NCBI RefSeq assembly: GCF_014646515.1 | Contig: NZ_BMNK01000013.1 | Span: 1 to 64,000, forward strand | From: Nonomuraea glycinis | GTDB lineage: Bacteria > Actinomycetota > Actinomycetes > Streptosporangiales > Streptosporangiaceae | Reading direction: 5' to 3' | Length of the DNA stretch: 64,000 nucleotides | Shown here: positions 8,967-17,429 of the stretch, in pieces | How positions within the stretch are numbered: position 1 is the first letter of the stretch | Layout: each line of letters begins with the position of its first letter | Position numbers and translations under genes: made by a program | The notes under the pieces: model-generated | Database searches by the model: none | What the model was told of the DNA's origin: nothing | What the model saw: only the letters and a program-made list of their open reading frames with translations

Positions 8967-9760
8967 GCGAAGGAGCCTCTGGGGCGGGGCTGTGGAAGGA
9001 CAAAGCGCCGCCTGAGCGTGCGTGGAAGGGGCGTAAAGGCCGAAGTAGGGAGATGGCGGCGGCCGAGCAGGATCGGGCTGCGGGCGGGCGGCAGCACCGG
9101 ACGGTAGATCTCGGTGACGGGCGTTACGCATGCGCCTCCATCTACCTGAAGCTTCTTCCTAAGACTCGACGTATTCGCGCCTACCTTCGCTGGTCTGACC
9201 GAGGGCGCTCGCCCGCTCAGTATGTTGGTGAGGTCGACCATGAGACGCGAGAGGAGAATCTCGCCCAGGCGTGGCGGATGGCGATGGAACGAGGTTTCCT
9301 TGTTCAGGGGGTAGCTTCAGAGGAGCCCGCCCGGAAGCCTGCTTCATGGGCTTCTAATTCCGCTGTCCGCGCCGTAATGCGTGGGAATAAGAGTCGCGAC
9401 ACCCGTCCGGAACTCGCACTTCGTTCGGCGCTACATGCTCTTGGGCTCCGCTACCGAGTTGGCGTTCGCCCGCTTCCTGCCGTGCGGAGGACGGCCGACT
9501 TGGTGTTCCCACGAGATAAAGTCGCGGTCTTCCTCGATGGCTGCTATTGGCATGGATGTGATGATCATTACCGTCCGGCGCGCCAAAATTCGGAATTCTG
9601 GCTAGCCAAGATAACGGCGAATCAAAGCAGAGACCGTGAGACGGATTGCCTTCTACAGGAGGCCGGTTGGATAAGTATCCGTGTGTGGGAGCACGAGCCC
9701 CCTGGCATCGCGGCTTTCCAGATCGCTGAGGTGCTCAAACGAAAGCGTGCCGGAACGTGA
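8963..9760 (+). CDS. Vsr-type (very short patch repair) endonuclease with N-terminal extension
   Basis: A 265-residue protein whose C-terminal half is a Vsr nuclease: RDTRPELALRSALHALGLRY, then TADLVFPRDKVAVFLDG with the catalytic Asp of ADLVF, CYWHGC, FWLAKITANQSRD and GWISIRVWEHE. Vsr enzymes nick T:G mismatches formed when 5-methylcytosine deaminates, matching its coupling to the methyltransferase. The last Cys of the usual WEC zinc ligand is His here. Classical Vsr proteins are about 140-150 residues; here some 120 extra residues precede the nuclease, with a beta-rich stretch (TVDLGDGRYACASIYLKLLP) that may bind DNA. It ends about 40 bases from the convergent 202-residue gene. Confidence 0.9.
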   Translation: MSEGASGAGLWKDKAPPERAWKGRKGRSREMAAAEQDRAAGGRQHRTVDLGDGRYACASIYLKLLPKTRRIRAYLRWSDRGRSPAQYVGEVDHETREENLAQAWRMAMERGFLVQGVASEEPARKPASWASNSAVRAVMRGNKSRDTRPELALRSALHALGLRYRVGVRPLPAVRRTADLVFPRDKVAVFLDGCYWHGCDDHYRPARQNSEFWLAKITANQSRDRETDCLLQEAGWISIRVWEHEPPGIAAFQIAEVLKRKRAGT

Positions 9761-9802
9761 GATTATTTTGAGCCTCAGTCGTATTGGCCTCCGAGTCTAA
9801 GA

Positions 9803-10411
9803 TTAGGATGAAGCGGGCTCAACTCTCCATATCCTGAGGACGGTATGTCGAACTTCGAGATCAGCGACGCCTCCGAGGAGGAGGTGTCTCCGCTTCTCGC
9901 CGGGGTCGAGCTCCTGCCCTTGGGGAGTGCCGATCACTAAGATTGGTCGAGGCTCCGTCGCCTCGACGACAGCGTTGATGCCGGCCCACACAAGGTCTCG
10001 CAGCGACTTCGGAGGCCCCCAAATCATGAGGCGTTGGTGCTCGCCGCTCACGATGCGACAGCGAAGGGGCTTCTCGCGGATGGAGCTTTCGACAGCGGAC
10101 CAGTCCTCGCCCATAACCTGCTTGCATATCTGGTCAGGGCTGGGAAGCCTGATGCTGACGAGGTCAGCGAGGGTTCCGATGCCGCTGCGTGCACGAGCGT
10201 ATTCCTTCATCGGAACGTCCTTCAGCCAGTAGCGGATCTTGTCGCGATGAAGGTAGCGCGATAGCTCTCCGCCGATCTTCGGATCGTCCAGCCATCGGTT
10301 GTAGTGGCTGGTGCGCTGTGGTCCGGTCATGCCGTTCCAATCGAGTTCAGCGGCCTGCCGGTATACCTCGATGATGACGGCACGACGTAGGTCTTCAGGG
10401 AGCTGGCTCAT
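9803..10411 (-). CDS. Unrecognised protein in defence operon, 202 aa
   Basis: I do not recognise this family. The protein is soluble, with no signal peptide or membrane segment. It opens with a helical stretch (EDLRRAVIIEVYRQAAELDWNG) and later has RCRIVSGEHQRLMIWGPPKS and beta-rich text near the end. The ATG at 10411 is 2 bases from the stop of the nuclease-helicase gene, and the three genes from 14510 down form one leftward unit. This tight coupling suggests an accessory or specificity role with the helicase and large ATPase, but no motif supports a specific activity. Confidence 0.75.
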   Translation of the reverse strand: MSQLPEDLRRAVIIEVYRQAAELDWNGMTGPQRTSHYNRWLDDPKIGGELSRYLHRDKIRYWLKDVPMKEYARARSGIGTLADLVSIRLPSPDQICKQVMGEDWSAVESSIREKPLRCRIVSGEHQRLMIWGPPKSLRDLVWAGINAVVEATEPRPILVIGTPQGQELDPGEKRRHLLLGGVADLEVRHTVLRIWRVEPASS

Positions 10412-10413
10412 GA

Positions 10414-12084
10414 TCAGTTGAACGCCTCAGGGTCGGGGAACTGGAGTCGGGCTTCATCGAGGGCGGTCTCCAGGCTTGCCGCATCCCTGATCCATTCTCG
10501 CATGAGACTTTCAGCACGCTGGTCGCTAAATTCAAATGTGGTTCCACGTTCGGCCAGTCGGAGCGTTTCTATCTCGTCAGCGGCGATACGTTGGCTCATA
10601 TTCAAGATTGCGGCGACACGGCGGATGTCGCTGACGAAGTCGAGAACTTCGACGTGTTTCTTACCAGGCCGGAGGCGGAGACCACGGCCGAGCTGTTGGA
10701 CGAAGATTCGGCGGCTGTGCGTGACACGTGCGAAGCAAAGGATGTTGACGTCGGGGATATCGACCCCTTCATTGAGAATGTCTACGGCCGTGATGATCGG
10801 GATATCACCGTTGCGAAAACGCATGAGACGAAGTTGACGCTCTCGTCGGTCCAGGCGCGCGTGCACGGCTTCCGCGCCCTTCCACTGGGGGACTTGGTTA
10901 AGCATCTCAGCCAGGCGCTCGGCGTGCTCGATCGTCCGGCAGAAGACGACGGCGCGGGGAGCTAGTGTGCGACCCCAAACATCGATCAGACGGTCCCGGA
11001 TAGCCTCATCGCGTTCGGGCAGGAATAGCTTGGCGTTGAGATCCTTGATCGTGTAGCTGTGCTCGCTTGTGTCCTGGACGAAGTCCCAGTCGATATCGTC
11101 CGCGTAGAGCCGGTAACGAACCTCAGCGAGGTAGCCAAGGCTCATGCCATCCTCGATGCCGAGGGAGAAGCTCGGCTCACCAAATGCCTCACGGATATCG
11201 AACCGGTCACCTCTCCAGGGAGTGGCGGTGACACCGAGCTGATGGCTCTCCGAGAGGATCTCCAGGAGTTCGGAGAGCTGCCCGTCCTCTCCGACGTGGT
11301 GGGCTTCGTCGACCATGACGAGTTCGGGGCGATATCCCTTCTTAGCGAAATTGAGAGCGCTCGCGATCGTCGCACAGGTCACGCCACGGAGATCGTCGGG
11401 CTTGGTTTCGCCAGTGAGGAGCTGTGTCCGGACCACCTTGGGCAACTGGGACCACAGCGCTCGTTCGAGTTGTTCAACGAGGTCTTTGGTGGGTGCGACC
11501 ACGAGGATCTTGGCGTGCGGCGCGCGGTGCAGGTGCTTGGCGATGGCCTCGCCACCGACCATGGTCTTACCGAGACCCGTCGCGAGGATCAGAAGGGCCC
11601 GCCCAGAACTTTCGATATCCTCGACAACGTTCTCGAAAGCTTTTATTTGGTATGGACGCAGAGTCCGAGCGGGCAGCCGTGGGGTGCTGTATCGGTCGTC
11701 ACCATAGAGATCGAGTAGTTCCTTACCGGACCATAGCTCGACGCGGATGCCGACCGCCGCCAGTTCGTCCCGACGCTTGCGCGTTTGCGGGCCGTAGCGG
11801 GAATTTGTTACGACCACCGCGTGGTCAGCCTTGTAGAAGGCTTTGGCGTTGATGACCTCGTCGATGGCGGCGGCCGGGACAGCGCCACTGTCCTTCCACT
11901 TGGCCTGAAACACCCATCGCTGTCCGCCGCGAATGGCCAGTAGGTCGCCTCCCTGATCATATGGTCCATCTATATTGATCACGTCGCTGAAGCCGAGATG
12001 CCACGCGAGTCTCTCCACCTGGCGGGTGAATCCGCTCGGACCTAAGGCCCTGAGAAATGCCGGATCCACGAAGGAGGCTTTCAT
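10414..12084 (-). CDS. Mrr-type nuclease fused to DEAD/DEAH SF2 helicase
   Basis: A 556-residue two-domain protein. Residues 1-130 look like an Mrr/PD-(D/E)XK nuclease: helical RQVERLAWHLGF, then GPYDQGGDLLAIRGG with the conserved Asp and RWVFQAKWKDSG with the QxK motif, followed by HAVVVTNSRYG. Helicase motifs follow: ATGLGKTMVGGEA (Walker A), VDEAHH (DEAH box), GVTATPWRGD, and the C-terminal lobe ITAVDILNEGVDIPDVN with QQLGRGLRLRPGK. The combination suits a translocating restriction nuclease. Its ATG overlaps the stop of the large ATPase gene by one base (TAATG), and the 202-residue gene follows at 2 bases. Confidence 0.92.
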   Translation of the reverse strand: MKASFVDPAFLRALGPSGFTRQVERLAWHLGFSDVINIDGPYDQGGDLLAIRGGQRWVFQAKWKDSGAVPAAAIDEVINAKAFYKADHAVVVTNSRYGPQTRKRRDELAAVGIRVELWSGKELLDLYGDDRYSTPRLPARTLRPYQIKAFENVVEDIESSGRALLILATGLGKTMVGGEAIAKHLHRAPHAKILVVAPTKDLVEQLERALWSQLPKVVRTQLLTGETKPDDLRGVTCATIASALNFAKKGYRPELVMVDEAHHVGEDGQLSELLEILSESHQLGVTATPWRGDRFDIREAFGEPSFSLGIEDGMSLGYLAEVRYRLYADDIDWDFVQDTSEHSYTIKDLNAKLFLPERDEAIRDRLIDVWGRTLAPRAVVFCRTIEHAERLAEMLNQVPQWKGAEAVHARLDRRERQLRLMRFRNGDIPIITAVDILNEGVDIPDVNILCFARVTHSRRIFVQQLGRGLRLRPGKKHVEVLDFVSDIRRVAAILNMSQRIAADEIETLRLAERGTTFEFSDQRAESLMREWIRDAASLETALDEARLQFPDPEAFN

Positions 12085-14510
12085 TATTCCCCCGTCCGAA
12101 CGATGATGTCGTCTAGCGTGTCGATCGCGAGTCTGGTCATCGCGAGTTCGCGGCGGTTCTTGTAGCTAGGGTCCGATACGAATCCGCCGATCGTTTCCAA
12201 GAGGCGTGCTACGTGTCCGACCTGCCTATCGCGAGCTTCGTCGGCGGTCCAGCTTGCCCATGCCGCAGTGAATACCTTGTTGTCCATGAATACGGTAGGT
12301 ACGTTTCGGACTAGGGAGGCAATCGCCTCGTAGCTAAGATACGAGGCGAAGCGGCCGTCCTGAGTCGCGGCAAGCCAGTCAAGGCGGGGATCCACGCGCG
12401 CTGCCTCGCTCTCAGCCTGAAGCTTGCTCTCGTTCGAGAGCCGTGCCCACATCTCCGCGGCGGCAGTTGCGATTACTGGTCCAGTGAGATCGCGGATTCT
12501 GCGCAGGCAGGATTCCGCTCGGTCACGGAGCGCGGAGCTGGTGGTGCGTTGATCAGGGAACTGGCGGGTTACATCGGCGGCAATGACGGTGAACTTGGTA
12601 TCTGTGTTACGTGCGAGGGCGCGAAGGACTTGCGCAATCTCCATGATCGCGTAATCTCGGGGGTCCCTGCCGAACTCGCGGAAGATTTCGTGGTCGCCGT
12701 AAACGTAGACTTCCAGATCCACGCCGGCGGTAACTCGAGCCACTGCGGGCATTGGATCACCGGTGGCGTCAGTTACTGACACAGTGGTCTCGTAGACGGT
12801 CACACTGCGCTTGCCCATGCCGAGCGCGGTGATCTCACCATCGAGATCATGTAGACGTCGGCCATGCTGGCGGTACCGAGCGTAGCGTTGGTCCTCTGTC
12901 TCGGTAGGTGGCTCGGGTTCCGAAGGAACTGGGGGCTGTATTTCCTCGCCGCTGGTTGGCGGCTCGGCGGGAGGCAACGGGTCCAGGCCGGTACGTCCAG
13001 AGAGATCATCATCGCCAGGCCGAGGCGGTGTGTGCTCTCCGCCAGTGGTCTCTCTGTTCTTCGCCTCTTCGTGCGCGAGAACGGCTTGATACCACTTGTC
13101 GTCCGATTGATATTCGGGTAGCCCCCGATGGAACTGGTTGCCCCAGTCGTGGGCCAGCTTGTGAGTCGCGCTGGTGCCGTTGCCAGGGATTAAACAACGG
13201 ATCCCAGGATCATTTTCCTGGAAGGCTTTGAAAAGGATCGCCAGAGGCGATTCGTTCTCCTGGAATCCGCGCTCCTTGGCCTTCTTCGGCCGCATGGGAC
13301 CGTCTCCGCGCAGGTAGCGGACCGTCTCATGCCAGTCGCGAGAGGACCGGTCGAAGTCGGTCTTCTGATAGTTCACCGGAACATGATCGATGTGAATCTC
13401 GCCCACGAGGCGACCCTGATTATTGGGAATTTCGATTGGATATTCGGTCAGGGTCTCACCACTGTCGAGGTCGATCCATGTGAACAACGACTTGTCGCCA
13501 GAGAGGATCTTTCGTCCGTGGCGGAGGAAATCGATGCCGTAGTCGGACTCGTCCAAGTAGCGCTGGACTCCAAGCCAACCATGCATCTTGCGCTGGCGGA
13601 GCTCTAGTCGTTCACTCCCGCACTCAACGCACTTGGCGACATCGAAGTGGTGGTGCCAGTACCCGCAGTCCATGCAGGCGTAGGCATCGGTCAGCTTGCG
13701 GTCGATCTCTCGAACCGCGTTGACGTCCGTGCCGTGGCGCTTGACCGAACGGGATGCGGACCAGACGGAAGGGATGTGCGGTCGCACCCGCTTAGTGTTG
13801 ATATACAGGCTGATGCCTAGGCCGGCCAGAGTGCCGTCGTCTGGGAGTTCAGGGACCGGGCTCCGATTGCGCAGCAAGTACGAGTAGACGCGACCCAACT
13901 GTTGGTGGACCGTTGTGACGGTCTTTGGCCGCTTGAGGGCTTCGAACATATTCGACTTGAGCTCGCTGACCGTGATCTTTGTGCCGTGGAGGCCAGGATC
14001 GTCCTTCGCCTCTCTGTGTAGCGGTACGTGGAAGGACTCCCTATGCTGCAGACTTCTGAGGTCGATCTCTACAGCAAGCCAGAACTCGTCACCGGCGCGG
14101 GTTGTCCGGACGGTGGTCTTGTTCCCAAGCCGAGCTGTGGCGATGTTGAAGCCCATCCCGAAGAGCCCGAGACTTCCGTAGCGCGAATTGCCGGAGAAGC
14201 CGGCGCGCAACGCATTCTCCAGTGTCGACTCGCTCATGCCGCGTCCGTTGTCGGCCACGCATACCTGCGCGTCCTCAGATCCGCTGGTGGCCTTCGGCAA
14301 GGTGATATGGATGGTCGGCGGCTCCGTGGCGTCCCTGTCGGGGTCGGACTGGAACTCGTCGAAGGAGTTGTCGACCAACTCGGCGAGGCATTGCCAGGGC
14401 TGGTAGGGGATGTCACCCAGGACCTCTAGTAGACGCGGGGACGGGGTGAGGTCCAACTCGCTGATCCGGGCCTCGCCCCCGGGCTCCTCGTCGTACTGAC
14501 CGATGGTCAA
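12084..14510 (-). CDS. Large MORC-like GHKL ATPase with zinc ribbon
   Basis: An 808-residue ATPase. N-terminal GHKL motifs are CLAELVDNSFDEFQ, VCVADNGRGMSES and GSLGLFGMGFNIATARLG. Near residue 300 a CxxC...CxxC pair (CMDCGYWHHHFDVAKCVECG) forms a zinc ribbon. The middle is a Pro/Glu-rich linker (residues about 510-550), followed by a helical C-terminal part. No ATG is available early. I choose TTG 14510, preceded by GGAGG at 5-base spacing; a longer form from TTG 14558 is possible. It heads the leftward unit with the Mrr-helicase and the 202-residue protein, and is only distantly similar to the 500-residue ATPase of the left module. Confidence 0.87.
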   Translation of the reverse strand: MTIGQYDEEPGGEARISELDLTPSPRLLEVLGDIPYQPWQCLAELVDNSFDEFQSDPDRDATEPPTIHITLPKATSGSEDAQVCVADNGRGMSESTLENALRAGFSGNSRYGSLGLFGMGFNIATARLGNKTTVRTTRAGDEFWLAVEIDLRSLQHRESFHVPLHREAKDDPGLHGTKITVSELKSNMFEALKRPKTVTTVHQQLGRVYSYLLRNRSPVPELPDDGTLAGLGISLYINTKRVRPHIPSVWSASRSVKRHGTDVNAVREIDRKLTDAYACMDCGYWHHHFDVAKCVECGSERLELRQRKMHGWLGVQRYLDESDYGIDFLRHGRKILSGDKSLFTWIDLDSGETLTEYPIEIPNNQGRLVGEIHIDHVPVNYQKTDFDRSSRDWHETVRYLRGDGPMRPKKAKERGFQENESPLAILFKAFQENDPGIRCLIPGNGTSATHKLAHDWGNQFHRGLPEYQSDDKWYQAVLAHEEAKNRETTGGEHTPPRPGDDDLSGRTGLDPLPPAEPPTSGEEIQPPVPSEPEPPTETEDQRYARYRQHGRRLHDLDGEITALGMGKRSVTVYETTVSVTDATGDPMPAVARVTAGVDLEVYVYGDHEIFREFGRDPRDYAIMEIAQVLRALARNTDTKFTVIAADVTRQFPDQRTTSSALRDRAESCLRRIRDLTGPVIATAAAEMWARLSNESKLQAESEAARVDPRLDWLAATQDGRFASYLSYEAIASLVRNVPTVFMDNKVFTAAWASWTADEARDRQVGHVARLLETIGGFVSDPSYKNRRELAMTRLAIDTLDDIIVRTGE

Positions 14511-14831
14511 GATGCCCTCCAGGTGTTCGCTCGGGTGTCCACGGCGTCCGTGTGCCAAGTGAACACCAACAGACTGACAGTCTCGGGAGGCCTTTCACAC
14601 CGCGATCAACCCACGATCCACGATACGGATGATGGTAGGCAGTCATGGCCAGTCCTTCTCGCCCAACAGACGACCGACCTGAACTTCACCTCAGGATCGC
14701 CGTCAGCCGACGTAAGACGTATCCAGCATTGTTGTATGACGGCCCATACGGCCGACGTTCAGTCGCGCACCGGCACACGCCTTCACCAGGTCGAGGGCAT
14801 GGCGAAATGTTCTTCAGTCGCGGCGTCCCTA
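14511..14831. other. Non-coding right border of the defence island
   Basis: About 320 bases separate the large ATPase start from the ASCH gene stop. Frames here have no family resemblance. The right part of the island changes here to chromosomal-type genes with higher GC. I see no integrase, direct repeat or tRNA that would mark an attachment site. Confidence 0.4.
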
Positions 14832-15197
14832 TCAGGAAGGGAACGCCGTCGAGTTGCCCAGCTTCTCGACCCCGATGGCCAAGACGCCAAGGCGCTCCTT
14901 CTCCGGCGGATAGATGGCACGGATCACGTCCAGCAATCCATCCCTGTCCCGCCCGATCTCGCCCCCGATGGCCACCAGGTCCTCGTGGCCCAGCGACTCC
15001 TCGAAGGACCCGTACTCGGTCACCCGGACAACCCTGGTCCGCAACCGCTCGTCCCCGCAGGCGAAGGTCAACTCCTGGCCGGCCTCGATCTTCCGCATGC
15101 TCGCGTACCCCACCCGTACCTCCACCGTTTTGATCCCCGAGGCGATGAGATCGAAGTACGGCTTGCGGATATTGAGCACCCGACGACGACCGTTCAC
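14832..15197 (-). CDS. ASCH domain-containing protein
   Basis: A 121-residue protein of the ASCH fold: RRRVLNIRKPYFDLIASG, KTVEVRVGY, then IEAGQELTFACGDE and a C-terminal YPPEKERLGVLAIGVEKL. ASCH proteins are thought to bind RNA; some relatives hydrolyse acetylated nucleosides. The start is GTG 15197, which overlaps the stop of the decayed XRE regulator (GTGA), showing old translational coupling. A longer frame to 15515 exists only because it runs through the pseudogene. Confidence 0.82.
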   Translation of the reverse strand: MNGRRRVLNIRKPYFDLIASGIKTVEVRVGYASMRKIEAGQELTFACGDERLRTRVVRVTEYGSFEESLGHEDLVAIGGEIGRDRDGLLDVIRAIYPPEKERLGVLAIGVEKLGNSTAFPS

Positions 15198-15726
15198 GCC
15201 GCCCCCTGCTCTACGACGGCCAGCCGAGCACGAAACTCGGCCCCCACCTGCGAATCCCTGGAGGCGAGCGCCACGCCGAGATCGGCCGCGCGGGCCCGTA
15301 CGGACGAGACCACCCGTGGGGAGTCCAGGGCTGCCACCCCATGGCGAGCGCCTCATCCACCGCGCCAAGACCGGCCAGCGCGACGCCCAAATCAAGGCGG
15401 GCGATCGCTTCCCGACCGTCGCCGCGACGGTTCGTGGGATCACCTTCTTCCCGCTGCGGTTCCATGGTGCTCTCTGATTCGCCGAACAGCACGCCTTCCT
15501 CGACCAGGAAGGCACGGCAGTACAGCAACCTGTATCTCTCGCTCAACATCGCGATGGCCTGTGACTCCCACCGGCGGACGGACCGTACGAGAGATTCATG
15601 ATCGGGAAGCCCCGTGCGGTCGTCCCCGGCGGCGGCGCGAAGGTGTCGAGCCATGCTGTGTACGTCCCAGCAGCGGGCCTTCCGCTCGGCGCGAATCCGT
15701 GCCGCCCATCGGGGTGAATCGGCCAT
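15194..15726 (-). pseudogene. Decayed XRE-type regulator
   Basis: The N-terminus is an XRE regulator typical of Streptosporangiaceae (WAARIRAERKARCWDVHSM, then LPDHESLVRSVRRWES and RYRLLYCRAFLVEEGVLFGE). ATG 15726 has GGAGG upstream. After residue about 95 the text jumps to a TPR-like tail (REAIARLDLGVALAGLGAVDEALAMG) without the usual 200 or so residues between, suggesting an internal deletion. Near 15327 one base is missing: the frame drifts to nonsense, while the next frame gives the expected ending ALDSPRVVSSVRARAADL up to a TGA at 15194. Deletion plus frameshift make it a likely pseudogene, though a truncated HTH protein could still be made. Confidence 0.72.
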
Positions 15727-15951
15727 ACCCACCTCCGCAGTCGTACGAGCACTCTTCGTGTCCGTCGTTGCCCCTCATTGTCATCCTTCGCAGGTCGGTG
15801 AGCAGCCCTTCTACTGGGAGTGATCCGATCCTGATCGGCGCGAATTGGTCGCTGCCTTTCATGCCCTTCATGCGTGGACGCGGTTTGCCCTCGTCGGTGA
15901 GGGCAGAGCCGAGATTGATTTAACTTTTCAGCAAGCAGTGAGGGATTCACC

Positions 15952-16242
15952 ATGGACGAGGCGACGGAGAGCAAGGCGGTGCGGGTGCTCGCGGCTCGCC
16001 TGCCGAGCTGGACGGTCTGGTACGGCCGTCACACGGGCCGCTTCTGGGCCCTGCTCAAGCGACGGCCGGGCGTACAAGAGCTCCACGTGGAGGCCGGGAC
16101 GGCGGCCGAGTTGGAGAGCCAGGCTGCGGAGGCTGAGCGGCGGCTGCTGGGAGTCACTGTTGAGCCGCCCGTGTCGCCATCGCTCACGGAGGTCGCTCCG
16201 AGCGAAGGCGTTCTGGTGGATGATCGCGTCGGCTCTCAGTAA
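15952..16242 (+). CDS. Small conserved actinobacterial protein, 96 aa
   Basis: A soluble 96-residue protein of unknown function. Its first half is well ordered (AVRVLAARLPSWTVWYGRHTG, RFWALLKRRPGVQELHVEA) and its C-terminus is a charged tail. Short proteins of this look often stand next to XRE regulators of the type decayed here; that link is from memory and not tested. ATG 15952 has GAGGGA upstream. Its last 59 bases overlap the convergent DUF2332 gene tail to tail. Confidence 0.72.
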   Translation: MDEATESKAVRVLAARLPSWTVWYGRHTGRFWALLKRRPGVQELHVEAGTAAELESQAAEAERRLLGVTVEPPVSPSLTEVAPSEGVLVDDRVGSQ

Positions 16243-17215
16243 GGACCATGCTCAGAAGTCGGCGTCGGTCGCCCATGCGTCCCCCGAACCAGGTGATCGT
16301 CTGCCCGTGTGGTCTGGTCCAGGCGAGTGGGGTCTCGTCCAACGCCAGCACGTTGTGCAGCGCCTCGCCCGGCGGCGGTGGGAGCGTGGCGTAGGGCAGC
16401 ACGTCCGGAGCCTCGTTGGCGATCCAATGTCCGGGTAGCCCGCGTACCACCTCGGCGAAGGCCGCCCGTCGCGGTGCCGGCACGTGGTACAGCACCGAGC
16501 TGTGGAACACCACCAGGGTCGCCTCGGCCGGGGCCTGTGCGGCCAGGGTCGGCAGGTCGTCCACCAGGTCGCCCCTTACGAGCAGTGGCGGGTCGGCTGC
16601 GACGACGGCTGCCGCCGCCCGCAGCCGGGCGCGGCGGCGGGTGTGTTCGGGCCAGATGAGGGCGTCGAGCCAGGTGAGATCCGCGGGGTCGGTCACGTCG
16701 AGAGGGTTCAGGTCCAGGCCGGCCCGCCACATGACCTGGGGCAGCCCGGTCGGCGGTGCCATATTGGTGGCCGTGCAGGGGAGGACCGGGTCGCCGGAGC
16801 CGACCAGGTGATCGCCGTAGCGGTAGGCGTACCGGTCGGGGTAGAGGCACAGCCCGGCGGACGCGCCGACCTCCAGCAGCGCGAGCGGCTGCGGTAGTGC
16901 GGCGAGGATCGGCAGCAGGACGGCACACCGTCCGGCCTCGTTCGTCTGCGTGACTCGGCGGCGCGTCTCGGCCTCGATCACCGGCCAGTTCGCCACCGTG
17001 TAGTCACGGAACGCGGCCGGATCCTCGACCGGCCCGCCGAGCAGCCGGACCACGCCGAACAGCAGGTTCGGCTGCCGCTTGGCGGGCGGCAGCTCGGCGA
17101 GCAAGGCCAGGAGCTCGGGATCTCGCGCCACCGCGGCTGCCAGGCGCTCGTACGCGGGCGACACGCCGTGCGCCTCGCGCGCGGCGAATTCTGCGTAGAT
17201 CGCAGCGATCGTCAT
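16184..17215 (-). CDS. DUF2332 domain-containing protein
   Basis: A 343-residue cytosolic protein of the DUF2332 family. Typical text includes AEFAAREAHGVSPAYERLA, LLALLAELPPAKRQPNLLFG, TQTNEAGRCAVLLPILA and LLEVGASAGLCLYPDRYAY; the last resembles a methyltransferase-like glycine loop, but no activity is established. DPADLTWLDALIWPEHTRRR and LVVFHSSVLYH are also conserved. The ATG at 17215 is the only early start. The 3' end overlaps the small convergent gene by 59 bases, so one of the two C-termini may be longer than the family norm. Confidence 0.88.
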   Translation of the reverse strand: MTIAAIYAEFAAREAHGVSPAYERLAAAVARDPELLALLAELPPAKRQPNLLFGVVRLLGGPVEDPAAFRDYTVANWPVIEAETRRRVTQTNEAGRCAVLLPILAALPQPLALLEVGASAGLCLYPDRYAYRYGDHLVGSGDPVLPCTATNMAPPTGLPQVMWRAGLDLNPLDVTDPADLTWLDALIWPEHTRRRARLRAAAAVVAADPPLLVRGDLVDDLPTLAAQAPAEATLVVFHSSVLYHVPAPRRAAFAEVVRGLPGHWIANEAPDVLPYATLPPPPGEALHNVLALDETPLAWTRPHGQTITWFGGRMGDRRRLLSMVLTESRRDHPPERLRSERPP

Positions 17216-17429
17216 ATGCCAATGATCGCAGGAGCGCGCGCCGATCCGCTGACCAGCGAATATCCGCCGATCCGAGGTGCCTGGGCGAGGCGCTGACGGC
17301 GTCCGTCAGGACGCTCCAGCCCCAGCCGTCACAGAAATAATCTCAGGACCGCGAACCAACTTCTCTCTGGAGGAATCCAATCCAGATGTACGCAAGGCAC
17401 AGAAACAGCTCCAGAAAGGTCACCACAAG

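Noticed and set aside
1051..14510. Assignment of the island to BREX, DISARM, Zorya or Dnd
   Set aside because: None of the defining genes (PglZ, DrmB, ZorA, DndCD) is present; the gene set fits the MORC/Z1-linked group instead.
14645..15133. Plus-strand frames opposite the ASCH gene and pseudogene
   Set aside because: Arg/Pro-rich shadows of minus-strand genes; the ASCH and XRE text on the minus strand is clearly the real coding sense.
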